DNA of 64,000 bases from Leptospira perdikensis (GCF_004769575.1 NZ_RQGA01000009.1:171248-235247); one strand, 5' to 3'; counted from the first letter of the stretch, positions 28,975-39,087 are shown. Numbers and translations are program-made. The notes: generated by a model not told the origin, from the sequence alone.

Positions 28975-31146
28975 TCATTTCAAATATTTATTATAGCCAA
29001 ATTCTAATTCTCGGATGATAAACTGAATGTAGTCCATCTGGTCACGATCTGATTTGTATATACTTGCTTCCTTTCTGTAATACTCGGCCAATTGCGTTCG
29101 AAATAGAATCGTACGAAAGTCTGCTTTGGATAGTATTAGTTCTTTTGGCCTGTTTTTTAATTGTATGGCTTCTGGAATTTTCATAACAACTGAAATTTGT
29201 AAGATCGCATGTTCAATCTCTGCTACAATTTTGTTTGATTCTTTTTTTTGATCTGAACTTGGGAGTTGGATTTTGATATCTTCTACACAATCTTCGATAT
29301 GATTTCGGAGTCGTTTGGAATCATAAACTTTTTCCGCAATACTATTGAATTTTTTTGGATAAATGAATCCTTCTGCAACCTTGGCTATACCAAGAGATCT
29401 ATTTTCTTTGGGACTAGCGGATAGTTGTTTTTCTACAGTTAGTTTTTGTTTTCCATCTGACCGGTAGAGATAACCCAATGTGAGGCCTACAAAAAAGCTG
29501 ATACAAAAACCGCTGACAATGTATTCTAAAGATCCTAAGAGTAAAGAAACCACTGTGGTTAAAGAAGCCAGTGCTAAAAAACTAAACACACCAATGGGAA
29601 CATGGAATTTTTCTTGGAGGGCCGAAAAGGAAATTCGTGGTTCTTTGGAAACTTGGGTATTTGAGTTTGTAATATCTTCCGGGAAAATTTCAGGAATCTC
29701 TTCTTTGTCTATATTTTCATCGGATCTGTTTTTTAGGATCACTCGGATTTGATCAAGAATGGGAAGTTCATTTCGGTAATTGGAATCAGTTTTTGCTAGT
29801 GCCAAAGTATTGGCTTCGACTTTCGAAAGACTTTTTTGATCTAGAGCAAATAGGACATGGAATTTGTCTTCTTTCATTTCCAAACATCCGTAAACTTCGG
29901 AAAGTGAATTTATAATTTTAGAAATGGCTTTGGAATTGTCTGATTCATTTTTGAGTCCGAGGACTTTCACTTCAGCGTTTAAGTCTAGTTTTGTGAGAGT
30001 GAGTGTGTTTGTCGTATTGTCTTCGATTTTGGTTCCTAAAAGTTTGGTGAGTGCTGTAATTGCATCCTCTGCATCTTCTTTTTTTTGTTCTTTGAGACGT
30101 TTGTTTAGTTTGTCTAAAATAAAAAGACTTTCCCTTATCGAGTTTCCCACTCGTTTCCCTTCATCAGTTGTAATTTTATCAAAAGGAAATTCCTCAAGGA
30201 GAGAAGTGATGTTTGGAACTAGGCTCACTCCTGTTTTGATTAAGTCTTCGGTTCGTTTGGGAAAATTTATTTCTAATTCATTTAGTTTTTCTAAAAATCC
30301 TGAATATTTGTTCTCTGTTGCATAACGTTTGAGATAAGGAAAGGAAAAGATCTTTAGTCCATCTAGTTGTACGGCAAGATGGCGTGCATATTCTGGGTTA
30401 TGTGAACCATTTGGCAAAATCAAATGGTAACCAGGGATAATCTCTACAAGTTTTGCTGTTTCTTTTCCTCTTGTGATTACATCCAAAATAAAGTCTTTCA
30501 TGGGAATATAACCAAAAGACTCCATTGTTTTGCGAATTATTGCTTCTAATTCACTTTCATAACTGAGTTTGGTGGGAAAAAAATAAACATTTCCTTTTTG
30601 ATCAGAACGAACAAGTCCTGATCCTGGATTTTCCTCATCTAAAATAAACTCGCGACCGGCTCTATTTTTGAATAGTTGATCGATCAAATCGATACTGTAT
30701 TTGAAACAAGCTCTACGAAAAGGGACAATGTCCGTCTTTTCTCTGTTTTGTGGTGCAATCATACTCACTCGCATGGTGAGTTTTTGGTCTACCGATAGAA
30801 AGAAAGGATAAAAATAAACTACGGCTTCTCGGTTGTGTTCTGTAAGTCCTGCTAGTTCTTTGAAGGCTTCTGCGATGGCAGCTCCCGATTTATGTACTTC
30901 TGTGAGTTGAACTTGCCTTGAGAGTAATTCCGGAATGGAATCGACAGTTAACAGTAGGGACGGGGTGATCTCAGCACTTCCATGCATTTCGAGTCGTCTA
31001 TGGCGTACTCGGAGTTCTTCCAAAATTGCCTGCGAGGTCATAGAATAACTCGCTATATTTTTGGGTAATGGAATGAAAAAAGTTGGATCCGCCGGTTCAC
31101 CAGTGAGTGGTGTTTCTGAATCTGTGGGTTCCGAGAATTGTTCCAA
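28975..31146 (-). CDS. large unknown protein with two C-proximal membrane helices
   Basis: I do not recognise this 723-aa protein. It is hydrophilic for about 530 residues, with acidic and helical stretches. It then has two adjacent hydrophobic segments (VFSFLALASLTTVVSLLLG and YIVSGFCISFFVGLTLGYLY) and a cytosolic tail of about 150 residues. A TTG start at 31146 is chosen because AGAAGG lies six bases upstream; an ATG at 31173 has no such site. It precedes the LRR lipoprotein by 13 bp. Topology suggests a membrane-anchored cytosolic protein with unknown role. Confidence 0.7.
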   Translation of the reverse strand: MEQFSEPTDSETPLTGEPADPTFFIPLPKNIASYSMTSQAILEELRVRHRRLEMHGSAEITPSLLLTVDSIPELLSRQVQLTEVHKSGAAIAEAFKELAGLTEHNREAVVYFYPFFLSVDQKLTMRVSMIAPQNREKTDIVPFRRACFKYSIDLIDQLFKNRAGREFILDEENPGSGLVRSDQKGNVYFFPTKLSYESELEAIIRKTMESFGYIPMKDFILDVITRGKETAKLVEIIPGYHLILPNGSHNPEYARHLAVQLDGLKIFSFPYLKRYATENKYSGFLEKLNELEINFPKRTEDLIKTGVSLVPNITSLLEEFPFDKITTDEGKRVGNSIRESLFILDKLNKRLKEQKKEDAEDAITALTKLLGTKIEDNTTNTLTLTKLDLNAEVKVLGLKNESDNSKAISKIINSLSEVYGCLEMKEDKFHVLFALDQKSLSKVEANTLALAKTDSNYRNELPILDQIRVILKNRSDENIDKEEIPEIFPEDITNSNTQVSKEPRISFSALQEKFHVPIGVFSFLALASLTTVVSLLLGSLEYIVSGFCISFFVGLTLGYLYRSDGKQKLTVEKQLSASPKENRSLGIAKVAEGFIYPKKFNSIAEKVYDSKRLRNHIEDCVEDIKIQLPSSDQKKESNKIVAEIEHAILQISVVMKIPEAIQLKNRPKELILSKADFRTILFRTQLAEYYRKEASIYKSDRDQMDYIQFIIRELEFGYNKYLK

Positions 31147-31378
31147 AATATACCTTCTGCAAACAAGTATCAAAACCTATTTTCCGCAAATCAAGAGAGA
31201 AAGTTTGGTTTCCGGACATCCTTAGGGTCGAAAAGTAATTTCAAATGGGTATAGATCCCAAGGGCAGATTCTGAATTGATATCGTAATGATGTTGAATCT
31301 GTGGCATCAAGTGATTCAATTTTATCTTCACACCATTCTTTGATTCAACTTCTATCCATTTCTTTCGTCTACTATCAT

Positions 31379-32920
31379 ATGGATAAAAAATTGGCAGCGG
31401 TTCTATTAGAACGCCAAAAGAAAGTAGATACTTTTTTTCTCTGGGCAATCCTTGCTCACACTCCTCTTGTTTTTTTTCTCTCTTTAGGTTATGGTGGAAC
31501 TACGGTTGTTACTCTATCGGCAGTTGTTTTGTCTTTTGTTTCTTTTGTATTTTACCGTTTGGGCCGAGGTTCCTTCCTTTTAAGAGCTTGGAACGGTGCA
31601 ACCCTTATGATGTTCAGTGCCATTTTGATTCAGGCGCAATTTGGCCGGATTGAGATGCATTTCCATGTATTTAGTGCTCTTGCCATTCTATTTGTTTATG
31701 AAGATTGGAGAGTTCTTTTTGTTGCTGCACTTACGATCGCCATACATCACTTAGTTGGAAATTATATTCAAGAATTTGGTACTGTCATTTTCGGAACCAA
31801 GGTAATGGTGTATAGTTATGGAACAGGTCTTGAGATTGTTCTTACCCATGCTTTATTTGTTGTTTTTGAAACAGGAATTCTGATCTATTTTTCTTATCGT
31901 TCTGTTTTGGAACTAAAGAAACAAATCGAAACCCAAAGTAATTTAGAAACAGTCATTGCTGGGGTCACCACTGCGATCGATGAAGCCTCTTTAAGAACAC
32001 AATCCTTTGTGGAAAACTCAGAACTCATTTCTCAAAAAGTCCGTGAATTTGAAACTTCGTTTAAGAATCAGTCCTCTTCCATTGAAGCTATCTCTGCTGC
32101 TACAGAAGAAACAGCAGCATCTAGTCAATTGATTTTGGAAGGATCGAACAGACAAATCAAAGAAGTCAAATCAGTAGAGGAATTAAACCACAACCTATTT
32201 ACTTTGAGCCAAGGATTTGTAACTTCCTTGGATGTGATGCGGTCCAAAATTCAAGAATCTGCTGACAGTGTCAAAAAAACAGAATCCGAATTCACTGGCC
32301 TTTACCAATCGATGGAAGTAGCTGTGGATGATTCGGAAAAGATGGAAGAAATTTTGGAACTCATCTCTGATATTGCAGAAAAAGTCAACTTATTGTCGTT
32401 AAATGCATCGATTGAAGCGGCTCGTGCCGGAGATGCCGGTCGCGGTTTTGCCGTTGTTGCTTCGGAGATTTCTAAACTAGCGGACTCCACTGCCGAAGCT
32501 ACAAAGAATATTTCTTCAATTTCAGGAAAGATCAAATCGGCGATTCAAGTTAGCTTCAAACAATCCAATCAAATCAACCAAACAGTTCAAAGTTTTGTAA
32601 AGTCCATTCTTTCTTCAGAAGTGGGGATGGGGGAGCTCACTGCTCAGATTACAGGAACTCTTTCGGCTTTCGAAAGGCAAGAAAACGCCCTTGCTACCTT
32701 GGATCAAATTGCACAAGAAATGCAAGTTTCAAGTAAAGAACAATCCACAAGTATGGATGAGATTTCCAATTCTATCATTGACTTGAATGTTAAAACCCAA
32801 ACCAATTTGGGAACTAGTTCCCATATGATTTCTCTCATTGAAAAGGGGAATGTGATTTTTCATGGACTTAAAGGTTCTGTGGAAACTTTAGCTGCTATGA
32901 TTGGTCATGGTAAATCCTAA
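31379..32920 (+). CDS. multi-TM methyl-accepting chemotaxis-type protein
   Basis: This 513-aa protein has an N-terminal integral-membrane sensor of about six helices (residues 15-180) containing [26 protein letters not shown] and [13 protein letters not shown]. This His-rich module is seen in some MCPs and diguanylate cyclases. A cytosolic signalling domain follows, with the conserved hairpin tip [31 protein letters not shown]. No HAMP or periplasmic ligand domain is present, so sensing is probably within the membrane (redox, light or metal; inferred). No Shine-Dalgarno is evident. It overlaps the SCO-like gene by 20 bp. Confidence 0.88.
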   Translation: MDKKLAAVLLERQKKVDTFFLWAILAHTPLVFFLSLGYGGTTVVTLSAVVLSFVSFVFYRLGRGSFLLRAWNGATLMMFSAILIQAQFGRIEMHFHVFSALAILFVYEDWRVLFVAALTIAIHHLVGNYIQEFGTVIFGTKVMVYSYGTGLEIVLTHALFVVFETGILIYFSYRSVLELKKQIETQSNLETVIAGVTTAIDEASLRTQSFVENSELISQKVREFETSFKNQSSSIEAISAATEETAASSQLILEGSNRQIKEVKSVEELNHNLFTLSQGFVTSLDVMRSKIQESADSVKKTESEFTGLYQSMEVAVDDSEKMEEILELISDIAEKVNLLSLNASIEAARAGDAGRGFAVVASEISKLADSTAEATKNISSISGKIKSAIQVSFKQSNQINQTVQSFVKSILSSEVGMGELTAQITGTLSAFERQENALATLDQIAQEMQVSSKEQSTSMDEISNSIIDLNVKTQTNLGTSSHMISLIEKGNVIFHGLKGSVETLAAMIGHGKS

Positions 32921-33470
32921 AATTATCTTTCGAAACTTCAGCATTTTGTTTTTGATGAGTGGTTTACTCATCTCACTCAGTTTTGGCATTAGTTACTATA
33001 GTGGCAAAACTCGGTATGTAGATTGTCCTTTTTGTTTGGAAAAATTTTCAAAAGAACCAAACGGTACTTGGATTTGGATTTATCCGGGGCTTGTGGGCTG
33101 TGGTAAAAAATGTCCTTTAGCTTTGGAAGCCCTTCGTCGATTTCAGGAAAGGTTTCCCGAGGTAAAGTCTTCGTTTTATTTTTTGGTGACAGATCCCTCT
33201 GAATCCGAAGAGGATATCCAGTCCTATTTGGCTTATTACCGAAAGAGTTTATCCATCCAAGCATTAAAACCAGAATCGGAAGAAGAAATTCGTTTCTATC
33301 GTAAGTTAGGTGCTTATTTGCCTGTTCATCCTTCGCTAAAAAGTCGAGATGAACATGGAACTCAGTTTTTTTTAGTCCCACCCAATCGCAAAAGTATGTA
33401 TCTTTTGCCGAAATTGGGGGAGAAGGAATGGATCGAAATTCGAAATGAAATTGATTCAATAACCTACTAA
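32901..33470 (+). CDS. SCO1/SenC-like thioredoxin-fold protein
   Basis: A 189-aa membrane-anchored protein with one N-terminal helix (about 13-33) and a thioredoxin-like domain. [13 protein letters not shown] gives a CX3C pair (Cys67, Cys71), and a His in [13 protein letters not shown] (His152) takes the place of the conserved copper-ligand His of SCO proteins. [19 protein letters not shown] matches the SCO region after the second strand. SCO proteins deliver copper to cytochrome oxidase or act as thiol reductases. An extra CPFC motif (42-45) follows the anchor. It overlaps the chemoreceptor gene. Confidence 0.72.
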   Translation: MVMVNPKIIFRNFSILFLMSGLLISLSFGISYYSGKTRYVDCPFCLEKFSKEPNGTWIWIYPGLVGCGKKCPLALEALRRFQERFPEVKSSFYFLVTDPSESEEDIQSYLAYYRKSLSIQALKPESEEEIRFYRKLGAYLPVHPSLKSRDEHGTQFFLVPPNRKSMYLLPKLGEKEWIEIRNEIDSITY

Positions 33471-33476
33471 TACTAA

Positions 33477-34238
33477 TTAGTGGATCATATGATAAACTTC
33501 TTTCATTTCCTCTCTAAGTAGTTTCATTTTGTTAGGAACGTCTGGGTGAGATATATCTTCAGGGTTCAGTAAATAATTCTCAGGTCCGAGTTCCTTAATC
33601 ATCATTTTGGTTTGCCAAGTATTGTCTTGTGGCATATTGATATCGGAAAGATAAGTATAGTTTCTTTTAAGTTCCGGTTTTACGAAATCCAAAATTGAGT
33701 TAAAGTGGTGGTCGTTATAAATCTTTCTACCATCTGCCAAACGAGTGTATCCGCGAACTACATAATCAATATATACAACATCACACTCGAAAGCTTCAAA
33801 TAAAAAGTTAATAGAGTCCAGTGGAATGATCTCTCCACAAGTAGAGATATCAATGTCGACTCGGAAAGAACAAATTCCATCAGGATCAGCAGCATCGGGA
33901 TAGGTGTGTACGGTGATATGTGATTTGTCTAAGTGCATACTGACTTGGGTTGAAGGGATGGGATTTCCTCCGCCTTTGACATCACTCATAAGAACCATAG
34001 CAGAAGCACCTACAGGATCGTAGTCTTGTGCTGAGACAGAAAGAATATTGGCATCAATTCGTTTGACAACCTCTTTAGAAATTTCTGTAATTTTGCTAGC
34101 GTTGTATTTGTCGTGGATATAACTTACGTATCTACTCTTTTGTTCGTCATCCAAAGTGATGCAAAAATCGTAGAGGTTAAAACTCAAAACTTTTGTCAGA
34201 TTGTTGAAACCGGAAAGTTTGATTTTTTCTTTATCCAT
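33477..34238 (-). CDS. speD: S-adenosylmethionine decarboxylase proenzyme
   Basis: A 253-aa pyruvoyl enzyme that decarboxylates SAM for spermidine synthesis. It has the E. coli-type architecture with self-processing in MHLDKSHITVHTYPD between Lys105 and Ser106. YDPVGASAM and CDVVYIDYVVRGYTR are further family blocks. The open frame extends upstream to 34349, but GCAGGTAGCA before the ATG at 34238 and the family length favour this start. No spermidine synthase is adjacent. It converges on the SCO-like gene with a 6-bp gap. Confidence 0.94.
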   Translation of the reverse strand: MDKEKIKLSGFNNLTKVLSFNLYDFCITLDDEQKSRYVSYIHDKYNASKITEISKEVVKRIDANILSVSAQDYDPVGASAMVLMSDVKGGGNPIPSTQVSMHLDKSHITVHTYPDAADPDGICSFRVDIDISTCGEIIPLDSINFLFEAFECDVVYIDYVVRGYTRLADGRKIYNDHHFNSILDFVKPELKRNYTYLSDINMPQDNTWQTKMMIKELGPENYLLNPEDISHPDVPNKMKLLREEMKEVYHMIH

Positions 34239-34319
34239 TGCTACCTGCTTGTATAAAGAACAGAAATTTGGATTTTCGGTTAGAGGCAACTGAAATAACG
34301 ACAAAGTTTTAGAAAAGTC

Positions 34320-35951
34320 ATGGAAAACAAAATGGAATGGTGGAAACAAACTTCAATTTACCAAATTTACCCTTGGTCCTTTCAGGACTCTAACGGGGAC
34401 GGAATTGGTGATTTACCAGGGATTCTAACCCGTTTGGATCAAATTCGGGATTTGGGTGTGGAAACCATTTGGTTCTCTCCTTTTTACAAAAGCCCCGGTG
34501 AAGATTTTGGATATGATATTTCCGACTACACTTCCATCGATCCGCGGTTTGGCACCATGGATGACTGTGACAAACTCATCCGAGAAATCCACAAACGAAA
34601 AATGAAAGTAGTACTCGATATGGTGATGAATCATACCTCAGACAAACATCCATGGTTTTTGGAATCCAAATCCTCAAAAGAGAATCCGAAAAGAGATTTT
34701 TATATTTGGCACAAAGGAGAAAAGAAAGTTCCTAACAACTGGATTTCTATGGTAGGGACTTCTGGTTGGAACTATGACGAAACTACGGACGAATCCTATT
34801 ACAGTAATTTTTTATCCTTCCAACCCGACTTAAATTACCGTAATCCCAAAGTCAAAAAATCAATGTTTGGTGTTCTTGATTTTTGGCTTAATAAGGGAGT
34901 GGACGGGTTTCGGCTCGATATCTTCAATTCAATTTATAAGGACGAAGGTTTTCGGGATAATCCATCTAGTTTTCGATATTTCCCTACACCAGATAACCAT
35001 GATGAGGCGTTCTTTCAAAAGAAACAATACAACCTGAATTTACCGGAATCCTTTCAGTTTGCCAAAGAAGTTCGAAAACATATATCGAAATACAAACAAA
35101 AACCATTTCTCATCGGAGAGGTAAGTGGTTCAGACAAAATTTTAAAATCCTTTTTAGGAGAAAAGGCAGACGGACTCAATCTTGTTTTTCAGTTTGAACT
35201 CATTCACTTCGATTACAAAGCTCAGTTTTTCAAAGATCTTTTGGAAAAAAATGAACGAGAATTTCCGGCGCCCTACACACCCACTTATGTTTTGGGAAAT
35301 CATGACCAGAGACGTTTTATTGACAGGTTAGGTGGGGATGTTCGGAAAGCAAAAGTTCTTTCTGCATTTCAGTTTTTAGCAAGGGGAATTCCTGTTGTTT
35401 ATTACGGAGATGAAATTGGTAGAAAAGAAGGTCGGATTCCTAATTTTTTTGGAAAAGATCCCATTGCCAAAATGAATCGTTTTGTTCCTTTGTTTTTGTG
35501 TAATCTTCTTGGGATTTATATCAATAGAGATAATTGTCGTCTGCCGATGTTATGGGACACCACTGAACAAGCAGGATTTTCGAAAGGGAAACCTTGGTTA
35601 CCGGTAGGTCAGTTCCAAACTGAAGATACAGTTGTTTACCAAAAAACGAAAAATGATTCTTTATGGAATCATTACAGATCCTTATTCCATTTAAGAAAAA
35701 CTTCTTCTGTTTTAAAAGAAGGGAATATCAAAACCAAACTAAGTCATCATGCCGATGTCCTTTGTTTTGAAAGAACCCTCGGGAAAATAGTAGTGATTGT
35801 CTATTTGAATTTTGGGGAGAAAGAAATTAAAGAAACAGTTTCGAAAGGTTCAAAGTTATTGTATTCATTCGGCGGAGCAGAAGTTTTAGGGGACAAACTC
35901 CAACTCACTGGACATTCGGGAGCTGTTTTTGAAATTCGTTTAAAGAAGTAA
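34320..35951 (+). CDS. GH13 alpha-glucosidase/oligo-1,6-glucosidase-like protein
   Basis: A 543-aa GH13 (alpha-amylase clan) enzyme without a signal peptide, so probably cytosolic. Catalytic residues are visible: nucleophile Asp200 in GFRLD, acid/base Glu267 in IGEVSG and Asp329 in GNHDQRR. The Ca/substrate motif DMVMNHTSDKHPWF and the QDSNGDGIGDLPGI loop are typical of oligo-1,6-glucosidases and alpha-glucosidases. It probably hydrolyses short alpha-glucosides such as trehalose, sucrose or isomaltose (not resolved). It is divergent from speD. Its 3' end converges on the STAS gene with a 12-bp overlap. Confidence 0.9.
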   Translation: MENKMEWWKQTSIYQIYPWSFQDSNGDGIGDLPGILTRLDQIRDLGVETIWFSPFYKSPGEDFGYDISDYTSIDPRFGTMDDCDKLIREIHKRKMKVVLDMVMNHTSDKHPWFLESKSSKENPKRDFYIWHKGEKKVPNNWISMVGTSGWNYDETTDESYYSNFLSFQPDLNYRNPKVKKSMFGVLDFWLNKGVDGFRLDIFNSIYKDEGFRDNPSSFRYFPTPDNHDEAFFQKKQYNLNLPESFQFAKEVRKHISKYKQKPFLIGEVSGSDKILKSFLGEKADGLNLVFQFELIHFDYKAQFFKDLLEKNEREFPAPYTPTYVLGNHDQRRFIDRLGGDVRKAKVLSAFQFLARGIPVVYYGDEIGRKEGRIPNFFGKDPIAKMNRFVPLFLCNLLGIYINRDNCRLPMLWDTTEQAGFSKGKPWLPVGQFQTEDTVVYQKTKNDSLWNHYRSLFHLRKTSSVLKEGNIKTKLSHHADVLCFERTLGKIVVIVYLNFGEKEIKETVSKGSKLLYSFGGAEVLGDKLQLTGHSGAVFEIRLKK

Positions 35952-36233
35952 GTATCCGTTTAGATTTAGAATTTTTAAGATCTTTTGAATTTGTGGATTT
36001 ACATTGATAAGATACAAACTCACTCCTTGTTTTCTATAGATCATTTTTTTGTATAAAAGAAGGCCTAGGACAGAAGACGATACTTCCTCTACGTTAGAAA
36101 AATCTAAGTAGAGAGAAGTTACCCCTTTTTGAAAGATACTTGTCATGTCTTCTTCCAGACCGGCTGCAGAATATACATCCAATTGATTGGATTCGATTCG
36201 ATAACAATTTTCCTCTGCCGTTTTTGCAACCAT
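35940..36233 (-). CDS. STAS-domain anti-sigma-factor antagonist
   Basis: A single STAS domain of 97 aa. LYLDFSNVEEVSSSVLGLLLY carries the conserved Ser region that is phosphorylated by anti-sigma kinases in this family, and the C-terminal helix VNPQIQKILKILNL is intact. The frame opens at 36317, but GAGGGAC placed three bases before the ATG at 36233 defines the start. No kinase or phosphatase lies nearby, so its partner is elsewhere in the genome. Confidence 0.82.
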   Translation of the reverse strand: MVAKTAEENCYRIESNQLDVYSAAGLEEDMTSIFQKGVTSLYLDFSNVEEVSSSVLGLLLYKKMIYRKQGVSLYLINVNPQIQKILKILNLNGYLLL

Positions 36234-36354
36234 GTTGTCCCTCACAAAACAAAGAACGGTAAAAGGAAAAAATACCTTAGAGTTGATGAATAAAAAAGAG
36301 GGAATTTTTTTATTCAATTTCCATTAGTTTTTGATTCATACTCTAAAGTTTTGT

Positions 36355-37113
36355 TTACGGATGGATATGGGAATTCCTTCTTTTCGATCTGAATTGGAAG
36401 GAGTGGGAGGATCTCCACTGACTCCATTTGATGGAAATCAAATCCCAGATAAAATAAAAGATAACTCCTGAGTCTAGTTTTGATTGTCCCCAGGTACGAA
36501 GGCCAAAGGTATAACCGACTTCAGCAATTTTTTCTGTTCGAACCGATCCTAAAATTTCAAAAAGAATTTTGTAACCTCTTGGGTGGAGTTTTCCTTTTGT
36601 TTCCAGATACACTGATTTTCTAATTCCAAAAAATCCGCTCATTGGATCGGAAATAGGAACCGGAAACAACCACTCTGAAATTTTTGTGGCAAACTGACTT
36701 GCTAACTTCCGTAAGATGGGAAAGTTTCCATAACCACCATCTGAACTTCTGCGTGTGGCAACAACGATGTCGTTTTCATTAAGAAGGCGAATGACATCCG
36801 GGATTTTCGTATAGTCGTGTTGGAAATCGGCATCGACGACAACTAAATTTTCACCTTCTGCTTTTCCATACCCATAAGTCACTGCCGAACTAAGTCCTCT
36901 TTCCGTTGTCCGAACAAAAGGTTTGATCCTTTTGTCATATTGAGCTAAAACTTTGGCCACCTCATAGGTTCCATCTGGTGAGTTGTCATCTACAATCACG
37001 ATTTCAAAGTCCATGGACTCCTTTTCAAGAATTTGCGAGATGGTTTCGGCGCAGTTTTTGATATTACCGGCTTCGTTATAGGTTGGGAGTATAATGCTTG
37101 TTTTATGTTGCAT
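36355..37113 (-). CDS. GT2 glycosyltransferase, dolichyl-phosphate mannose synthase-like
   Basis: A 252-aa GT2 enzyme of the DPM1/polyprenol-phosphate transferase type. SIILPTYNEAGNI starts the nucleotide-binding fold, followed by VDDNSPDGT and the metal-binding DAD in VVVDADFQHD. RGLSSAVTYGY and SDPMSGFFGI are characteristic of polyprenyl-phosphate hexosyltransferases. No C-terminal membrane helices are obvious. The upstream genes encode an ArnT/PMT-like membrane glycosyltransferase and a Cys-rich exported protein. A plausible scheme is that this enzyme makes the lipid-linked sugar used by the ArnT-like enzyme (inferred from order). Confidence 0.9.
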   Translation of the reverse strand: MQHKTSIILPTYNEAGNIKNCAETISQILEKESMDFEIVIVDDNSPDGTYEVAKVLAQYDKRIKPFVRTTERGLSSAVTYGYGKAEGENLVVVDADFQHDYTKIPDVIRLLNENDIVVATRRSSDGGYGNFPILRKLASQFATKISEWLFPVPISDPMSGFFGIRKSVYLETKGKLHPRGYKILFEILGSVRTEKIAEVGYTFGLRTWGQSKLDSGVIFYFIWDLISIKWSQWRSSHSFQFRSKRRNSHIHP

Positions 37114-37139
37114 GACTGGTCATTTAACTTCTTTTGTTT

Positions 37140-37454
37140 TTAAAAAAGCCCCTTTGTTTGATTTTTGATACATAACTCACCACTGGAGCAAGACTCTCCA
37201 ATGGCTTTGGAACATCCGGAAAACAATTGGTATTGTTTGGTGCAAAGAATTTCACAAGCAAACTGATACATCTTGGGATCTTGTAGTTTCTTTTGGTCTT
37301 CTTTTAAACAAAGACTTGCTTTTTCACAAAGTAATTTGCATTCAGAAGACTGGTTTACCTTGGCTTTTACTCCAAATTTAGGAGCGTTGTCTTTGGAGAA
37401 ATCCCAAAGAGTAACGAGCGCCAAAAGGAGAAGGAGGATTCCATATTTTTTCAT
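37140..37454 (-). CDS. small exported eight-cysteine protein
   Basis: A 104-aa protein whose N-terminal hydrophobic segment (MKKYGILLLLLALVTLW) is a signal anchor or uncleaved signal. The mature part has eight Cys spaced as CX3CX5C, CX3C and C...C...C, which suggests four disulfides in the periplasm. No family is recognised with certainty. A strong GAGGAG ribosome-binding site precedes the ATG at 37454, and the start overlaps the stop of the ArnT-like gene (ATGA), so it is coupled to glycosyltransferase synthesis. It could be a partner or substrate of that enzyme. Confidence 0.72.
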   Translation of the reverse strand: MKKYGILLLLLALVTLWDFSKDNAPKFGVKAKVNQSSECKLLCEKASLCLKEDQKKLQDPKMYQFACEILCTKQYQLFSGCSKAIGESCSSGELCIKNQTKGLF

Positions 37455-39058
37455 TGGTTTTCTCCTCGTTCCCAAACGCTGACTTCCGACTGGAAGGAAC
37501 GTTTGTCCATCTTGAGTAAGGCTCTTAAAATCTGACTTGAATCTAAATTCAAATGTTGTTTCCATTGGAACCAAGAGTTCACTTTCTTCCAATCCGAACT
37601 GAGAGTCGCTTCTCGAAAGACTACGAGAGTTTCAGCCTTCGGGCAGGTTTCTTGATAAGTAAGAGGAAGAGCAAAACTTACTTTAGAATCTTTTAATCTG
37701 TTTTGGATGTCCATCGCTGTCCAAGGATTTTCTGCAATCACACAAATCTCTTTTCCTTCAGCACCAATTAGTTGTTTGGTGATATCTGGATCGGCCATCG
37801 GTCTTAAAAGAAAAATCATTGTCATCGGCACAACTAGAAGCTGAGGGATAAAAATTCCATAAAAACGAAATTTGTTTTCCGGAAAAGAAAAGTTGGCACC
37901 AAGTGTGATTAAGATTCCCAAAAGAGAGAACGCAAATAGAACCGGCAATCTTAGGACAATAGACAAAGTTACAAATACAAAATAAACCAAAGGAATGGTA
38001 TATCGATTGTATTTTGAAAGGATTAGGTTTTCCCAACTTACTCTTCTCATTGCAGGTAACAAAAATAGAAAAACAATAAATGGAGTTACATAGTAAGGAT
38101 CTTTCCTATTAGGCATTAGGTGAAAGATTGTTACGAGCGATAAAAACACCAACACTACCATCGCTAAGATTTGGTTTTTATGGTTAGATCGATTTTTTAT
38201 AGTGAGAAATCCTATGTGAAGGAGAGGGATAGTGAATGGGATGGTGTAGAGAAGCCAACCTCCCCAAATGCGAAGGCCTGATTGATTGGCCGCATAGAAT
38301 TTCCCCATATTTTCTGTGATAAAGAAGAATCGTAACAATTCTTTACCTGAACTTGTAAATAAATACAGATAAGAAATCCAAAAAATAGGAATGAGAAGTG
38401 AAAGGCCAAAGAGTAGCAGGGTTGGTTTTTCGTTTTTTAGTGGAGAAAAAGAGATCAGGAATTTTCCTTTTCGCACTCGTATCATTTGGATATAAAGATA
38501 ACTGAGTAAAAATAATCCAATATAGATATGAAGGATAGGTCCTTTGAGTAAATAACCAAATCCTACGAGAAAACTACCCCAAGCTACGTAACTTAAGTTT
38601 TTGGTTCTTTTGGATTCGTAGAATAAAAATATATAGAGTAAGGTAAAAAATACCATAGCTCCTTCCATCATGAGAAGTCCAAAGAACTTCAGAGAAAGAA
38701 AAGAGAAAAAAAAGGTTAAGGTAGCTAACTTTGTTTCTTTTGGTGATTTGCTGATGGAATGATAAAGTTTGTAGAACAAAGTTAAAGTTCCGAGTCCAAA
38801 TATAAAAGATACCAATCGTTCTGAAAAGTAACCAACACCAAAAATTTTATCAAAGAACATTCCCATCCAAAATAGAAGTGGGGGTTTGTAGGGATTCGGT
38901 AGTCCCGATAGAACGGGAAGGGTATAACTCCCTAACTCTAAACTTTCGCGAATGGAACGAATGTGCATGATTTCGTCACCTTGAGGAAAGGAGGCATCAG
39001 GAATCCCAAGGGTCGTAGCAAAGATTGCAGAAAGAAAGATGATTAGAACAATAAACAT
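37451..39058 (-). CDS. ArnT/PMT-family membrane glycosyltransferase
   Basis: A 535-aa integral-membrane protein with about 10-12 helices. The first extracytoplasmic loop carries the acidic motif ASFPQGDEIMHIRSIRE, which resembles the catalytic DE region of GT39/GT83 enzymes such as ArnT. NPYKPPLLFWMG follows, as in that superfamily (KPPL). Such enzymes use polyprenyl-phosphate sugars to modify lipid A, proteins or other glycans. It leads an operon with the Cys-rich protein and the DPM-like GT2. A 14-bp perfect palindrome lies 30 bp upstream of its start (39088-39101). Confidence 0.82.
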   Translation of the reverse strand: MFIVLIIFLSAIFATTLGIPDASFPQGDEIMHIRSIRESLELGSYTLPVLSGLPNPYKPPLLFWMGMFFDKIFGVGYFSERLVSFIFGLGTLTLFYKLYHSISKSPKETKLATLTFFFSFLSLKFFGLLMMEGAMVFFTLLYIFLFYESKRTKNLSYVAWGSFLVGFGYLLKGPILHIYIGLFLLSYLYIQMIRVRKGKFLISFSPLKNEKPTLLLFGLSLLIPIFWISYLYLFTSSGKELLRFFFITENMGKFYAANQSGLRIWGGWLLYTIPFTIPLLHIGFLTIKNRSNHKNQILAMVVLVFLSLVTIFHLMPNRKDPYYVTPFIVFLFLLPAMRRVSWENLILSKYNRYTIPLVYFVFVTLSIVLRLPVLFAFSLLGILITLGANFSFPENKFRFYGIFIPQLLVVPMTMIFLLRPMADPDITKQLIGAEGKEICVIAENPWTAMDIQNRLKDSKVSFALPLTYQETCPKAETLVVFREATLSSDWKKVNSWFQWKQHLNLDSSQILRALLKMDKRSFQSEVSVWERGENQ

Positions 39059-39087
39059 TTCTACCCCTTTTATCCATAAACAAAGAT

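Noticed and set aside
28339..29007. 222-codon plus-strand open frame
   Set aside because: Exactly antisense to the leucine-rich-repeat lipoprotein; the repeated codon pattern of LRRs keeps the opposite strand open, and the translation is Ser/Arg-rich with no domain.
31191..31448. 85-codon minus-strand frame antisense to the chemoreceptor start, with protein-like C-terminus (GIYTHLKLLFDPKDVRKPNFL region)
   Set aside because: Its first third is antisense to the chemoreceptor N-terminus, it has no clear ribosome-binding site and I cannot match a family. It remains the most plausible uncalled ORF in the 31.15-31.38 kb gap.
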